Shown piece by piece: positions 33,798 through 42,058 of a DNA stretch of 45,926 bases. The stretch spans positions 1 through 45,926 of the forward strand of contig CAZVBR010000001.1 in assembly GCA_964625755.1 (NCBI GenBank), read 5' to 3'. The translations under genes and the position numbers were made by a program. Position 1 is the stretch's first letter. The number at the start of each line of letters is the position of its first letter. Source of the DNA: CAZVBR01 sp964625755 (GTDB lineage: Bacteria; Patescibacteriota; Minisyncoccia; Phycocordibacterales; XYD1-FULL-46-19). The notes under the pieces were generated by a model, which was not told the DNA's origin, made no database searches, and saw only the letters and a list, made by a program, of their open reading frames with translations.

Positions 33798-34229
33798 ATG
33801 GGTAAAAAGAGAATCGTAAAAAAAAGCGGAGATGTAAATGCTGGAGCCAAAGCTCGAATTACAAATCGGGTACCAAAAAAGAAATTGGATCATGGAGTGT
33901 TGCATGTTCGAGCAACTTATAACAATACCATGCTTCATTTGACAGATCCGGAAGGGAAGTCGGTTCTGAGTACTTCATCCGGGGCTCTGGGTTTTAAAGG
34001 GTCAAAAAAAGGAACACCTTTTGCGGCTAGCAAGGCCGGGGAATTAATGGCCGAGAAGGGTCTGCAGATGGGGTTAAGTGAGGTGATGGTGGTGGTTAAA
34101 GGGGTTGGAGCTGGACGGGAGTCAGCGATTCGGGCTTTTGTTAACAAGGGCATAGGTTTAACCTCGATCACTGATCGAACTCCGGTACCGTTTAACGGTC
34201 CTCGTCCACCCAAACCGAGAAGAGTTTAA
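33798..34229 (+). CDS. rpsK: 30S ribosomal protein S11
   Basis: 143 residues, slightly longer than usual because of a lysine-rich N-terminus. Core motifs HVRATYNNTMLHLTDPEGK, SSGALGFKGSKKGTPFAA and the C-terminal GVGAGRESAIRAF...ITDRTPVPFNGPRPPKPRRV are complete. It lies on the 30S platform near the mRNA exit. It occupies its canonical position after rpsM. Confidence 0.98.
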   Translation: MGKKRIVKKSGDVNAGAKARITNRVPKKKLDHGVLHVRATYNNTMLHLTDPEGKSVLSTSSGALGFKGSKKGTPFAASKAGELMAEKGLQMGLSEVMVVVKGVGAGRESAIRAFVNKGIGLTSITDRTPVPFNGPRPPKPRRV

Positions 34230-34252
34230 GGAGTTAATTATTTTTTGAAATC

Positions 34253-34867
34253 ATGAAAATTGGTCCTAAATACAAAATTTGTCGTCGCGTGGGAGATCGG
34301 GTGTTTGCAAAGTGCGAAACCACTAAATTTACAGTGTCCGGTATTCAACCAAAACAAAAAGGGAAAAAACGTCGTAAGCCTTTAAGTGAGTACGGTTCTC
34401 AGCTTTTGGAAAAGCAAAAAGCCCGTTATACATATGGCGTCTCTGAAAAGCAGTTCGTAAATTATGTCAAAAAAGCCAGACAGCAATCGAAAGTGAATCC
34501 GGCTGCAAAAATTTTTCAACAACTGGAAAGTCGTTTAGATAATGCGGTCTATCGTTCAGGCTTAGCGTCGACTCGTGGTTTAGCGAGGCAAATTGTCAGC
34601 CACGGCCATATAATGGTCAACGGGCGAAAGGTAACGATCCCGTCTTATCAGATCAAAGCTGATGATGTATTGAGTGTCCGGCCTCAGAGTCGGGACAAGG
34701 GGGTGTTTACCGGTCTAACCGAAAAATTAAAGGATACGACCTTGCCGGTCTGGTTGAGCTTGGGTGATAAAGAAGAGAAAATCAAGGTGCTGGCTTTACC
34801 GGAACCAAAAATAAAAGAAGATTCGACGATCAATTATCATTCGATCATCGAGTTTTATAGTCGTTAA
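34253..34867 (+). CDS. rpsD: 30S ribosomal protein S4
   Basis: 204 residues. The N-terminus KIGPKYKICRRVGDRVFAKCE keeps two cysteines. Then KQKGKKRRKPLSEYGSQLLEKQKAR and a complete S4 RNA-binding domain (RLDNAVYRSGLASTRGLARQIVSHGHIMVNGRKVTIPSY). S4 initiates assembly of the 30S body. AAGGAG occurs about 20 nt before the ATG, too far for a normal ribosome-binding site. Confidence 0.98.
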   Translation: MKIGPKYKICRRVGDRVFAKCETTKFTVSGIQPKQKGKKRRKPLSEYGSQLLEKQKARYTYGVSEKQFVNYVKKARQQSKVNPAAKIFQQLESRLDNAVYRSGLASTRGLARQIVSHGHIMVNGRKVTIPSYQIKADDVLSVRPQSRDKGVFTGLTEKLKDTTLPVWLSLGDKEEKIKVLALPEPKIKEDSTINYHSIIEFYSR

Positions 34868-34907
34868 AATTATTAACTAATGTTATCAGTTAATTTCGAA
34901 ATTTAGC

Positions 34908-35885
34908 ATGCCGGATTTTAATGTTATTTTACCTTCTCAGCCCAGAGTGATATCCGAGGATGAGTTTACTGGTGTTTATGAAGTAGAAGGTCTCTATCCC
35001 GGGTATGGTCATACTTTGGGTAATTCGTTGCGGAGGATCATTCTGTCTTCTTTGCCTGGCTATGCCGTGACGGCCATAAAAATTGAAGGGGTTAACCATG
35101 AGTTCTCGACTATCGAAGGCGTAAAGCAGGATGTTATAACGATCTTACTTAACTTAAAGAAGGTCAGGTTCAGAGTGATCGGGGATGAACCCCAGGTTGC
35201 AACTGTCGATGCGGTCGGACCGGGCGAGGTAACGGCCAAGGACTTAAAGCTCCCCGGAAATGTTGAAGTAGTGGATCCAGATCAGAAGATCGCAGATCTG
35301 GCTGACAAGCAGTCCAAATTAAAGATGGAGTTAAAGCTTGAGAAAGGCCTGGGTTATGTTCCGAAAGAGTTATTACAGCAAGACAAAATGGATGTCGGTA
35401 TTATCGCCACTGATGCCACTTTTACTCCGATCAGGAGAGTGAGTTATGAAGTTGAGCATATGAGAGTCGGCAATCGCACCGATTTTAATCGGTTGAGAAT
35501 CGCCCTTGAGACTAATGGTGAGATCACACCCAAGGAAGCGTTGACCAGATCGATTGATATAATGATCAGTCAATTAAAGGCGATCGTGGGGTTTAAGGAA
35601 AATGAACAAGAAAGCGAAGTAGACCAGGTAATTGAAGACTCGGAAGCTGACAAGGAAAAAGAAAAAAAAGATAAAGAAAGAGCTGAGGAAGCATTGAAGA
35701 CCAGAGTAGAAGATATGGATCTGTCACCTCGAACTCTCAAATCATTACAAGCCGCCAGTATTAGGACCGCCGGAGGATTGGCCCGAAAAAAAGAGACGGA
35801 TCTTTTGGCGCTGTCGGGCTTGGGAGAAAAAGGGGTTCAAGAGATAAAAAGGGCTTTGAGTAATTTGGGAATTGTGTTAAAGTAG
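34908..35885 (+). CDS. rpoA: DNA-directed RNA polymerase alpha subunit
   Basis: 325 residues. The N-terminal dimerisation domain contains YPGYGHTLGNSLRRIILSSLPGYAVTAIKIEGV and NRLRIALETNGEITPKEAL. A highly charged linker (about 240-265, EKEKKDKERAEE) leads to the C-terminal domain with the helix-hairpin-helix SLQAASIRTAGGLARKKETDLLALSGLGEKGVQEIKRAL, which in other bacteria contacts UP elements and activators. Standard length and operon position, followed by rplQ. Confidence 0.98.
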   Translation: MPDFNVILPSQPRVISEDEFTGVYEVEGLYPGYGHTLGNSLRRIILSSLPGYAVTAIKIEGVNHEFSTIEGVKQDVITILLNLKKVRFRVIGDEPQVATVDAVGPGEVTAKDLKLPGNVEVVDPDQKIADLADKQSKLKMELKLEKGLGYVPKELLQQDKMDVGIIATDATFTPIRRVSYEVEHMRVGNRTDFNRLRIALETNGEITPKEALTRSIDIMISQLKAIVGFKENEQESEVDQVIEDSEADKEKEKKDKERAEEALKTRVEDMDLSPRTLKSLQAASIRTAGGLARKKETDLLALSGLGEKGVQEIKRALSNLGIVLK

Positions 35886-35928
35886 TCGGGTGTAATTAGT
35901 ATTAGGGCTATTAAAAGTTACCTTTATC

Positions 35929-36279
35929 ATGAAACATCATAAAGTAAAACCGAAATTAGGAAGGGTCCGAAGTCAAAGAAAGGCTTTGCTTAGAACTTTG
36001 GCAGTGTCCCTGATCAGGCATGAAAGAATAGAGACGACCGAGGCTAAAGCCAAGGCCCTGAGGCCGTTTATTGAGAGACTGGTAACTTTAGCTCGTCGGA
36101 ACGATCTGGCGGCACGACGTTTAGTGATATCACGATTAGGCACTAATGCTGATCTGGGCAAGTTGTTTGACCAGATCGCTCCCCGAATGAAGGATCGACC
36201 GGGGGGTTACACCAGGGTGGTAAAATTACCACCTCGAGCGGGAGATGCAGCTTGTAAGGCTATAATTGAGTTTGTGTAA
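35929..36279 (+). CDS. rplQ: 50S ribosomal protein L17
   Basis: 116 residues. N-terminal MKHHKVKPKLGRVRSQRKALLRTLAVSLI and HERIETTEAKAKALRPFIERLVTLAR are the family core; GGYTRVVKLPPRAGDAACKAIIEFV closes it. It is located near the exit tunnel of the 50S subunit. rplM starts 1 nt after the stop. Confidence 0.98.
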   Translation: MKHHKVKPKLGRVRSQRKALLRTLAVSLIRHERIETTEAKAKALRPFIERLVTLARRNDLAARRLVISRLGTNADLGKLFDQIAPRMKDRPGGYTRVVKLPPRAGDAACKAIIEFV

Positions 36280-36280
36280 T

Positions 36281-36628
36281 ATGACTGAACATACATTGGA
36301 TGCAAAAGATATATCGTTAGGAAGGTTGGCCAGTCAGGCGGCTGGGTTGTTGCGTGGCAAGGACCGAGTTGATTTTAAGCGACATCAATTGCCGGAAATC
36401 TCGGTACGGATAATAAATGCTAACCAAGTAAAATTAACCGGGGATAAATGGCGACAGAAGGTCTATCGACACCATTCCGGCTATCCCGGCGGTCTAAAAG
36501 AAGAGCAAGCCCTGCATTTAAAAGACAGGCTCGGGGTTTCAGAATTGATCAGGAAATCGGTCTATGGTATGTTGCCGGACAATAGATTAAGAGATAAGGC
36601 GATAAAACGTCTAAAGATCGAAGAATAA
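36281..36628 (+). CDS. rplM: 50S ribosomal protein L13
   Basis: 115 residues from ATG 36281, directly after rplQ; an upstream in-frame TTG would overlap rplQ and is unlikely. Landmarks: LDAKDISLGRLASQAAGLLRGKD, KLTGDKWRQKVYRHHSGYPGGLK, KSVYGMLPDNRLRDKAIKRLKI. Shorter than the usual ~142 residues, mostly at the N-terminus and between motifs. An early 50S assembly protein, paired with rpsI as in most bacteria. Confidence 0.97.
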   Translation: MTEHTLDAKDISLGRLASQAAGLLRGKDRVDFKRHQLPEISVRIINANQVKLTGDKWRQKVYRHHSGYPGGLKEEQALHLKDRLGVSELIRKSVYGMLPDNRLRDKAIKRLKIEE

Positions 36629-36636
36629 GAAAATAT

Positions 36637-37050
36637 ATGACTACCACTAATAAAAGTAATGAACGTTATACAGAAGCTGTAGGTCGACGAAAGGAAGCCG
36701 TAGCAAGAGTTAGGATCAAGCCCGCCTCGAAAATGAGTTTTCTGGTAAATGACACAAAACTAGATGATTACTTTCCTTCACAGGAACTGATAGAGATCGC
36801 TCGAAAACCCTTTCTGACCTCCGGTTTAAGTGACGCCTTAGAGATAACTGTACAGGTTAGAGGAGGTGGATTTCGAGGGCAAGCGGATGCTGTCAGTTTG
36901 GGGTTAGCCAGGGCTTTGGTGGCCGATGATTCAGAGATGAAACCCAGATTAAAAGAAGAGAAATTGCTAACTCGGGATGCTCGGGTAAAAGAAAGAAAGA
37001 AATTTGGCTTAAAAAAGGCCAGAAAATCTCCTCAGTGGTCCAAGCGCTAA
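36637..37050 (+). CDS. rpsI: 30S ribosomal protein S9
   Basis: 137 residues. RYTEAVGRRKEAVARVRIKPASK at the N-terminus, VRGGGFRGQADAVSLGLARALV in the middle, and the C-terminal tail KKFGLKKARKSPQWSKR whose last residues reach the P-site tRNA. It ends the ribosomal operon; L13-S9 is a conserved pair. Confidence 0.98.
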   Translation: MTTTNKSNERYTEAVGRRKEAVARVRIKPASKMSFLVNDTKLDDYFPSQELIEIARKPFLTSGLSDALEITVQVRGGGFRGQADAVSLGLARALVADDSEMKPRLKEEKLLTRDARVKERKKFGLKKARKSPQWSKR

Positions 37051-37092
37051 AACTCTACAAGAGATTCAACTTTCGGGAAGGTTGCGAATCGA

Positions 37093-37121
37093 TTGTCAAA
37101 ATTTCGGAGTGCGGTTATAAT
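37093..37121 (+). promoter_or_regulatory. Distal grpE-dnaK-dnaJ promoter
   Basis: TTGTCA (37093-37098), exact 17-nt spacer, TATAAT (37116-37121): 5/6 and 6/6 consensus, among the best promoters in the window. The start near 37128 leaves a leader of about 160 nt. No CIRCE element (TTAGCACTC/GAGTGCTAA) is present, so HrcA control is unlikely. Confidence 0.65.
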
Positions 37122-37251
37122 GAGGCAGCTAAAAGCGAGGGCTACCTCTCTTGTTTTAAGAAATTTGCTCTGGCCTGAGGTCTTAGTTTGACTAACTGGT
37201 TTAAGCTGGAATTAGTAAATTACGGAACCAAATTAGGCGTGGTTTTTATTG

Positions 37252-37280
37252 TTGTAGAAATTTAATAAATATGGTATAAA
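37252..37280 (+). promoter_or_regulatory. Proximal grpE promoter
   Basis: TTGTAG (37252-37257), 17-nt spacer, TATAAA (37275-37280), ending 6 nt before the grpE ATG. It would yield a leaderless message. It could be the housekeeping or the stress promoter of the chaperone operon; sequence alone cannot decide. Confidence 0.5.
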
Positions 37281-37286
37281 TATATT

Positions 37287-37901
37287 ATGGTAGATAGTTC
37301 CAATGAAGTAAATAATAAAGATCAAGAAAATAAAGCTGATAGTGATCAAAACTTTTCCGAGCAAGAAGAGTCCGAGCAAGAAGAGGACGGTCGGGAAATG
37401 AAAGTTGATCCGGATGAAGATAAAAAAAATCAAAGTGAGTTATTGACCGAATGTCAAAAAGACCGGGACAAGTTCTTGGCGGGCTGGCAGCGGGCTTTGG
37501 CTGATTATCGAAATTTACAAAAAAGCTTAGAGCAAGAAAAAAAACAAGCCAAAAATTCCGGCCGGGAAGAGGTGTTAGAAGAAGTGATCAGATTAGCTGA
37601 CAGTTTTGATATGGCATTTGCCGACGAGGAAGCATGGCGGGCGGTTGATGAAAATTGGCGTCAAGGGGTAGAGCAAATATATGGTCAGTTGCAAGCTGTA
37701 TTTAATTCTTATAATTTACGGAAAATAGTACCTGAAACCGGCGAAGAGTTTGATCCGTCGTGGCATGAGTCAGTTGATGTTGTGCAAATCGATGACAGTT
37801 CACAGGACGGAAAGGTCATAGCCGTTATAAAAAATGGTTACTGCCTGGAGGACAAAGTGATTCGGCCGGCTCAAGTCAGAGTAGGGGTTTTGAATAATTG
37901 A
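37287..37901 (+). CDS. grpE: Nucleotide exchange factor GrpE
   Basis: 204 residues. A long acidic, disordered N-terminus (about 1-50, rich in D/E/N/Q) precedes the coiled coil (about 55-95, KDRDKFLAGWQRALADYRNLQKSLEQEKKQ) and the beta-wing (EEFDPSWHESVDVV, GKVIAVIKNGYCLEDKVIRPAQVRVG). It releases ADP from DnaK. It is followed by dnaK (30 nt gap) and dnaJ in one operon. Confidence 0.97.
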   Translation: MVDSSNEVNNKDQENKADSDQNFSEQEESEQEEDGREMKVDPDEDKKNQSELLTECQKDRDKFLAGWQRALADYRNLQKSLEQEKKQAKNSGREEVLEEVIRLADSFDMAFADEEAWRAVDENWRQGVEQIYGQLQAVFNSYNLRKIVPETGEEFDPSWHESVDVVQIDDSSQDGKVIAVIKNGYCLEDKVIRPAQVRVGVLNN

Positions 37902-37931
37902 TAATTAAAAAAATAAGTAGAGTTAAGAAAT

Positions 37932-39890
37932 ATGAGTAAAATAATAGGAATAGATCTGGGAACAACCAATTCGGCGGTAGCATACATTGAAGGGGGTCAA
38001 CCTAAAATAATAGAGAACTCCGAGGGGGCCAGAACCACCCCTTCCACGGTAGCGATCTCTAAAGGAAATGAAAGATTAGTTGGCTTGTTGGCCAAACGGC
38101 AAGCTATCACTAATCCCCGGAACACCGTGACCGGGATCAAGCGTTTTATGGGTCATAAATATGATGATAAAGCGGTGCAACGGGATAAGAATAATGTGTC
38201 ATTTGAGATCAGTAAAGCTGATGACGATAGCGTAAAGGTGAAAATGGGTGACAAGGATCATCGGCCGGAAGAGATCTCAGCTATGATCTTGCAAAAATTA
38301 AAGGCAGATGCTGAAGCTCAAATAGGTGGCAAGGTAACGGAAGCGGTGATCACTGTTCCGGCTTACTTTGATGATTCTCAAAGAAAAGCGACCAAAGATG
38401 CCGGGGAGATCGCCGGTTTTAATGTTCGCCGGATCATTAATGAGCCAACTGCGGCCGCTTTAGCCTATGGTCTGGGTAAGAACAAGAATGAGCAAGTTGT
38501 GGTTTATGATTTCGGGGGCGGAACATTTGACGTTTCGATCTTGGAGATCGGAAGTGGTGAAGAAGGGGAAAGTATCGAGGTCAAAGCTTCCGACGGAAAC
38601 TCTCATATGGGGGGTGAGGATATCGATCAAAAGATAATTGAATGGATCGGGCAGGAGTATAAGAAGGAATCCGGAATTGATGTGACGAAAGATGAATTAG
38701 CCTTGCAACGATTAAAGGAAGCAGCTGAAAAAGCCAAACACGAGTTGTCGAATGTCTCGGAAAGCGAGATCAATATCCCGTTTATCACTTCAGATGAGTC
38801 AGGTCCCAAGCACTTGTTGCTCAAATTAACCCGAGCCAAGTTAGAGGAATTGGCCGAGGAGTATATTGATCAGTCGATCGAGATAACAAAAAATGCCGTC
38901 AAAGCTTCTGGTTATGATATTTCAGATATCGATGAGGTGATCTTGGTCGGTGGCCAAACCAGGATGCCGATAATTCAAAATCGAGTAAAAGAGCTTTTTG
39001 GCAAGGAGCCGAATCGAACCATTAACCCCGATGAGGTTGTTGCGATCGGAGCGGCAGTTCAAGGCGGGATTTTTGAGGGGGAAATGAAAGATGTGTTGCT
39101 TCTTGACGTTACTCCTTTGTCTTTGGGGATAGAAACCTTAGGCGGTGTGGCAACTAAAGTAATAGAAAAAAATACCACCATTCCGGCCTCTCGGGCTCAG
39201 ACTTTTTCCACCGCGGCCGATAATCAGACCTCGGTTGAGATCCATATTGTCCAAGGGGAAAGGGAGATGGCGGCTGATAATAAGTCCTTGGGCAGATTCA
39301 TTTTAGACGGGATCCCGCCGGCACCTCGGGGTGTGCCTCAGGTTGAGGTCACTTTCGATATTGATGCCAACGGTATTTTGTCGGTGAAAGCCAAAGAAAA
39401 GGCAAGCGGCAAAGAGCAGTCTATCAGAATAGAAGCTCAGTCCAGTTTATCAAAGGAGGATGTCGAGAAGATGAAACAAGAGGCCGAAGCTCATGCTGAA
39501 GAGGATAAAAAGAAACGGGAGTTGATCGATCTTAGAAATACCGCCGATCAAATGATCTACACGGCTCAAAAGTCGATCAAAGACGCCGGAGATAAAGTTA
39601 CCCCGGAGGTCAAGCAAGAGGTTGAGGAAAAGATCAAGGCCCTGGAGGATGTTAAGGATAAAGAAGATCAAGATCAGATCAAAAAAGCCACTGAGGAGCT
39701 TTCCGGGGCCATGCAGAAGATCGGTCAAGCCATGGCTGATTCAGCCGAGTCAACCGAAAGTTCAAGTGAGGAAGATAAAGCTCAGGCCGAACAAACCGAA
39801 GAAAAAGTAAGAGACGCTGATTATCAGGAGGGAAATGACCAAAATCAGGAAGGGACTGGTCAGTCTGATGAGGAGACTGAAGAAAAGTAA
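37932..39890 (+). CDS. dnaK: Chaperone protein DnaK (Hsp70)
   Basis: 652 residues, full length. ATPase domain: IGIDLGTTNSAVAYIEGG, VPAYFDDSQRKATKDAGEIAG, VYDFGGGTFDVSILE, VGGQTRMPIIQ. Substrate-binding domain from about 385 (LLLDVTPLSLGIETLGGV). A helical lid and an acidic, glutamine-rich tail ending in EEK follow. It folds and protects proteins together with GrpE and DnaJ, encoded on either side. Confidence 0.99.
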   Translation: MSKIIGIDLGTTNSAVAYIEGGQPKIIENSEGARTTPSTVAISKGNERLVGLLAKRQAITNPRNTVTGIKRFMGHKYDDKAVQRDKNNVSFEISKADDDSVKVKMGDKDHRPEEISAMILQKLKADAEAQIGGKVTEAVITVPAYFDDSQRKATKDAGEIAGFNVRRIINEPTAAALAYGLGKNKNEQVVVYDFGGGTFDVSILEIGSGEEGESIEVKASDGNSHMGGEDIDQKIIEWIGQEYKKESGIDVTKDELALQRLKEAAEKAKHELSNVSESEINIPFITSDESGPKHLLLKLTRAKLEELAEEYIDQSIEITKNAVKASGYDISDIDEVILVGGQTRMPIIQNRVKELFGKEPNRTINPDEVVAIGAAVQGGIFEGEMKDVLLLDVTPLSLGIETLGGVATKVIEKNTTIPASRAQTFSTAADNQTSVEIHIVQGEREMAADNKSLGRFILDGIPPAPRGVPQVEVTFDIDANGILSVKAKEKASGKEQSIRIEAQSSLSKEDVEKMKQEAEAHAEEDKKKRELIDLRNTADQMIYTAQKSIKDAGDKVTPEVKQEVEEKIKALEDVKDKEDQDQIKKATEELSGAMQKIGQAMADSAESTESSSEEDKAQAEQTEEKVRDADYQEGNDQNQEGTGQSDEETEEK

Positions 39891-39921
39891 GTATAATTAA
39901 ACAATATAGCTACTACTAATT

Positions 39922-41007
39922 ATGGCTAAAGATTATTATCAGATCCTGGGGGTAGATAAAAAGGCTTCGAAGGATGAGATAAAAAAAGCCTTTCGTAAAT
40001 TGGCCCATAAATATCACCCTGACAAAAAAGGCGGTGACGAGGCTAAGTTCAAGGAAGTGAATGAAGCTTACGGAGTTCTGTCTGATGATCAGAAAAGATC
40101 AGAATATGATATGTATGGCAATGTCTTCTCCGGTCAACAGGGCTCCGGGGGAGGTCAAGGATTCGGGGGATTTGATCCATCCGGCTGGCAATCCGCCGGA
40201 GCGGGGATGGATTTCGATCTCGGGGATCTGTTCAATGAATTTTTTAGCGGTGCCGCCGGTCGGGAGAGAGGGGGGCGCCGAGTGAAAAGGGGTCGTGATA
40301 TTTCGGTTGATATTCAGATCTCTTTTGAGGAATCGGTTTTTGGAGTTGAACGGAAGCTAAGACTCAATAAGGTTAGCGCCTGCGATGAGTGCCAGGGTTC
40401 AGGGGCGGCTCCTGACAGTAAAATGATAAAATGTGAGACTTGTGGCGGCCAAGGGCAGGTTAGGGAAACTAGGCGTTCATTTATCGGTTCTTTTAGTACT
40501 ATTCGAGAGTGTTCAGCTTGCCTGGGTAAGGGTGAGACTCCGGAAAAAAGATGCCAAACTTGTCATGGCAATGGTGTTCGAAAAAAAGATGAAGAGATAA
40601 AAATATCAGTCCCGGCCGGGATTCAGGATGGTGAAATGATCCGAATGTCCGGTCAAGGTGAAGGGGTGCCTGGTGGAGTGGCCGGCGACCTCTACATTAA
40701 AGTACATGTCGAAAAACACCCGGTATTTCGTCGTCAAGGGTCTAATTTGGCCATGGATCTGGATATTAAACTATCCGACGCCCTTTTGGGTGCCGAGTAT
40801 ACTGTTGCTACTTTAGACGGTGATATCAAGGTTAAGATACCGCCACAAATTGATTTTGGGGAAATATTACGGGTTAAGGGTAAAGGAGTTCCGATAGAAG
40901 GAAAAAGTCGCGGCGATCTTCTGATAAAGGTGGTGATTAATATGCCTAAGAAATTATCGAAAAAAGCTAAGAAATTAATAGAAGATCTAAAGCAGGAAGG
41001 GTTGTAG
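39922..41007 (+). CDS. dnaJ: Chaperone protein DnaJ (Hsp40)
   Basis: 361 residues. J domain with HPD at 32-34, a Gly/Phe-rich linker (about 70-120), a zinc domain with all four CxxCxGxG repeats (CDECQGSG, CETCGGQG, CSACLGKG, CQTCHGNG) and two C-terminal beta domains. It delivers substrates to DnaK and stimulates its ATPase. Last gene of the grpE-dnaK-dnaJ operon, followed by a strong terminator. Confidence 0.98.
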   Translation: MAKDYYQILGVDKKASKDEIKKAFRKLAHKYHPDKKGGDEAKFKEVNEAYGVLSDDQKRSEYDMYGNVFSGQQGSGGGQGFGGFDPSGWQSAGAGMDFDLGDLFNEFFSGAAGRERGGRRVKRGRDISVDIQISFEESVFGVERKLRLNKVSACDECQGSGAAPDSKMIKCETCGGQGQVRETRRSFIGSFSTIRECSACLGKGETPEKRCQTCHGNGVRKKDEEIKISVPAGIQDGEMIRMSGQGEGVPGGVAGDLYIKVHVEKHPVFRRQGSNLAMDLDIKLSDALLGAEYTVATLDGDIKVKIPPQIDFGEILRVKGKGVPIEGKSRGDLLIKVVINMPKKLSKKAKKLIEDLKQEGL

Positions 41008-41041
41008 ATTATGACCCTGAAGTAATGTTGCTTTAAAGATG

Positions 41042-41075
41042 AAAAACCCTCTTGATGTGATCAAGAGGGTTTTTC
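41042..41075 (+). terminator. Strong intrinsic terminator after dnaJ
   Basis: A perfect 15-bp stem (AAAAACCCTCTTGAT with ATCAAGAGGGTTTTT) and a 3-nt loop GTG, GC-rich core and T-tract on the 3' side. It lies 34 nt after the dnaJ stop. The A-tract on the other side would let it work in both directions. Confidence 0.93.
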
Positions 41076-41142
41076 TTTGCTTGTTGATTCGGGTCTAACG
41101 TGAGATAATCGAGTTGTTCAAGGTGTTTAATTCCGGCCTGGA

Positions 41143-41151
41143 TGATATAAT
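41143..41151 (+). promoter_or_regulatory. Extended -10 of PlsC-like gene (TGATATAAT)
   Basis: Perfect TATAAT (41146-41151) with TG+1 upstream, after the dnaJ terminator. Expected start near 41158; leader of about 56 nt to the ATG at 41214. No clear -35. Confidence 0.5.
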
Positions 41152-41213
41152 TTTAGAACTCGTTTGAGGTGTTAAAATTTGGACTTGGAGTAAATTATTT
41201 AAATATAATAACA

Positions 41214-41924
41214 ATGAAAGATCGCTTTAATGGTATATGGTTTAAGATTGTAGTTTTTTGGTTTAATATTGTCTGGATTCTGGCTTATGTATTATGTCGG
41301 GCGGTATTTCGGACCTTGGGAAGGGTGGAGGTAGAATTTAAAAATAAATCGAACATTTCTTCTTGGCGGGCTCCCATGATCATAGTGTCTAATCATAAAG
41401 GGGTAATGGATTCCTGGATAATTTTTCAGGCTCTGCCTTTTTGGGTTTTTTATCGCTTATTGCCGGTTTGTCCTTACGCGGCTAAAAAATCCTCTTCCAG
41501 TAATAAAATATGTTGTTGGTTGGATAGAATCGGTTTGATCGACCTGGTTTATTTTATTTTTAACGTAGTAAAGATTGATCATCATTTGGCCTTTGACAAG
41601 AAGATCGCTCCTTTAGTCCGGGCTCTTAAGGACGGGCAGAGTATTTTTATGTTTCCTGAAGGGCGATTGAATTATGATTTTTTTGATATCGGGCTATTTA
41701 AAAAGGGGATGGTGGAATTACACCGCCAAACTACGGTTCCTATTTTACCTTGTGCTATTAAATACTATCGGCGAGGGTCGATCGGTTGGCGGATATCAGT
41801 TAGATTTGGTGAGCCGTTTCGTATCCCTGAGGAGATCATGGCCAAGGATGACCCGAAGATGATATATCTTCAAGGAACGTCTTTAGTCAGGAAAAAAATC
41901 AAACAGTTATATTATGATCATTGA
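41214..41924 (+). CDS. PlsC-like glycerolipid acyltransferase
   Basis: 236 residues from ATG 41214; an in-frame GTG (41169) would add 15 residues. The acyltransferase HX4D motif is NHKGVMD (H61-D66) and the substrate motif is FPEG (147-150), with a membrane-associated N-terminus (about 8-30). Members transfer acyl chains to lysophosphatidate or related acceptors at the inner membrane face. It may acylate scavenged lipids, or supply the acyl chemistry of the neighbouring LuxI/FeeM-like gene 134 nt downstream, which has its own promoter. Confidence 0.85.
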   Translation: MKDRFNGIWFKIVVFWFNIVWILAYVLCRAVFRTLGRVEVEFKNKSNISSWRAPMIIVSNHKGVMDSWIIFQALPFWVFYRLLPVCPYAAKKSSSSNKICCWLDRIGLIDLVYFIFNVVKIDHHLAFDKKIAPLVRALKDGQSIFMFPEGRLNYDFFDIGLFKKGMVELHRQTTVPILPCAIKYYRRGSIGWRISVRFGEPFRIPEEIMAKDDPKMIYLQGTSLVRKKIKQLYYDH

Positions 41925-41986
41925 TCTTCAGGGAATCGTATTTCGTGATCTGGGACAAATAAAAAAGCAACTTGTGTTTTTCCGAG

Positions 41987-42015
41987 TTGGGATAATTGGC
42001 CAATGGTGTTATTAT
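41987..42015 (+). promoter_or_regulatory. Promoter with internal palindrome before the LuxI/FeeM-like gene
   Basis: TTGGGA (41987-41992), exact 17-nt spacer, TATTAT (42010-42015) preceded by TG+1. The spacer contains the perfect 10-bp palindrome ATTGGCCAAT (41995-42004), well placed for an operator. Predicted start near 42022, ~36-nt leader. Confidence 0.55.
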
Positions 42016-42058
42016 GGAGGTCTGTTGGAAGTTAATTTTGCGATGACTTGATCGATTA

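Noticed and set aside
37051..37286. CIRCE heat-shock operator upstream of grpE
   Set aside because: No TTAGCACTC/GAGTGCTAA repeat is present; only the short TTAGT/ACTAA inverted repeat occurs.
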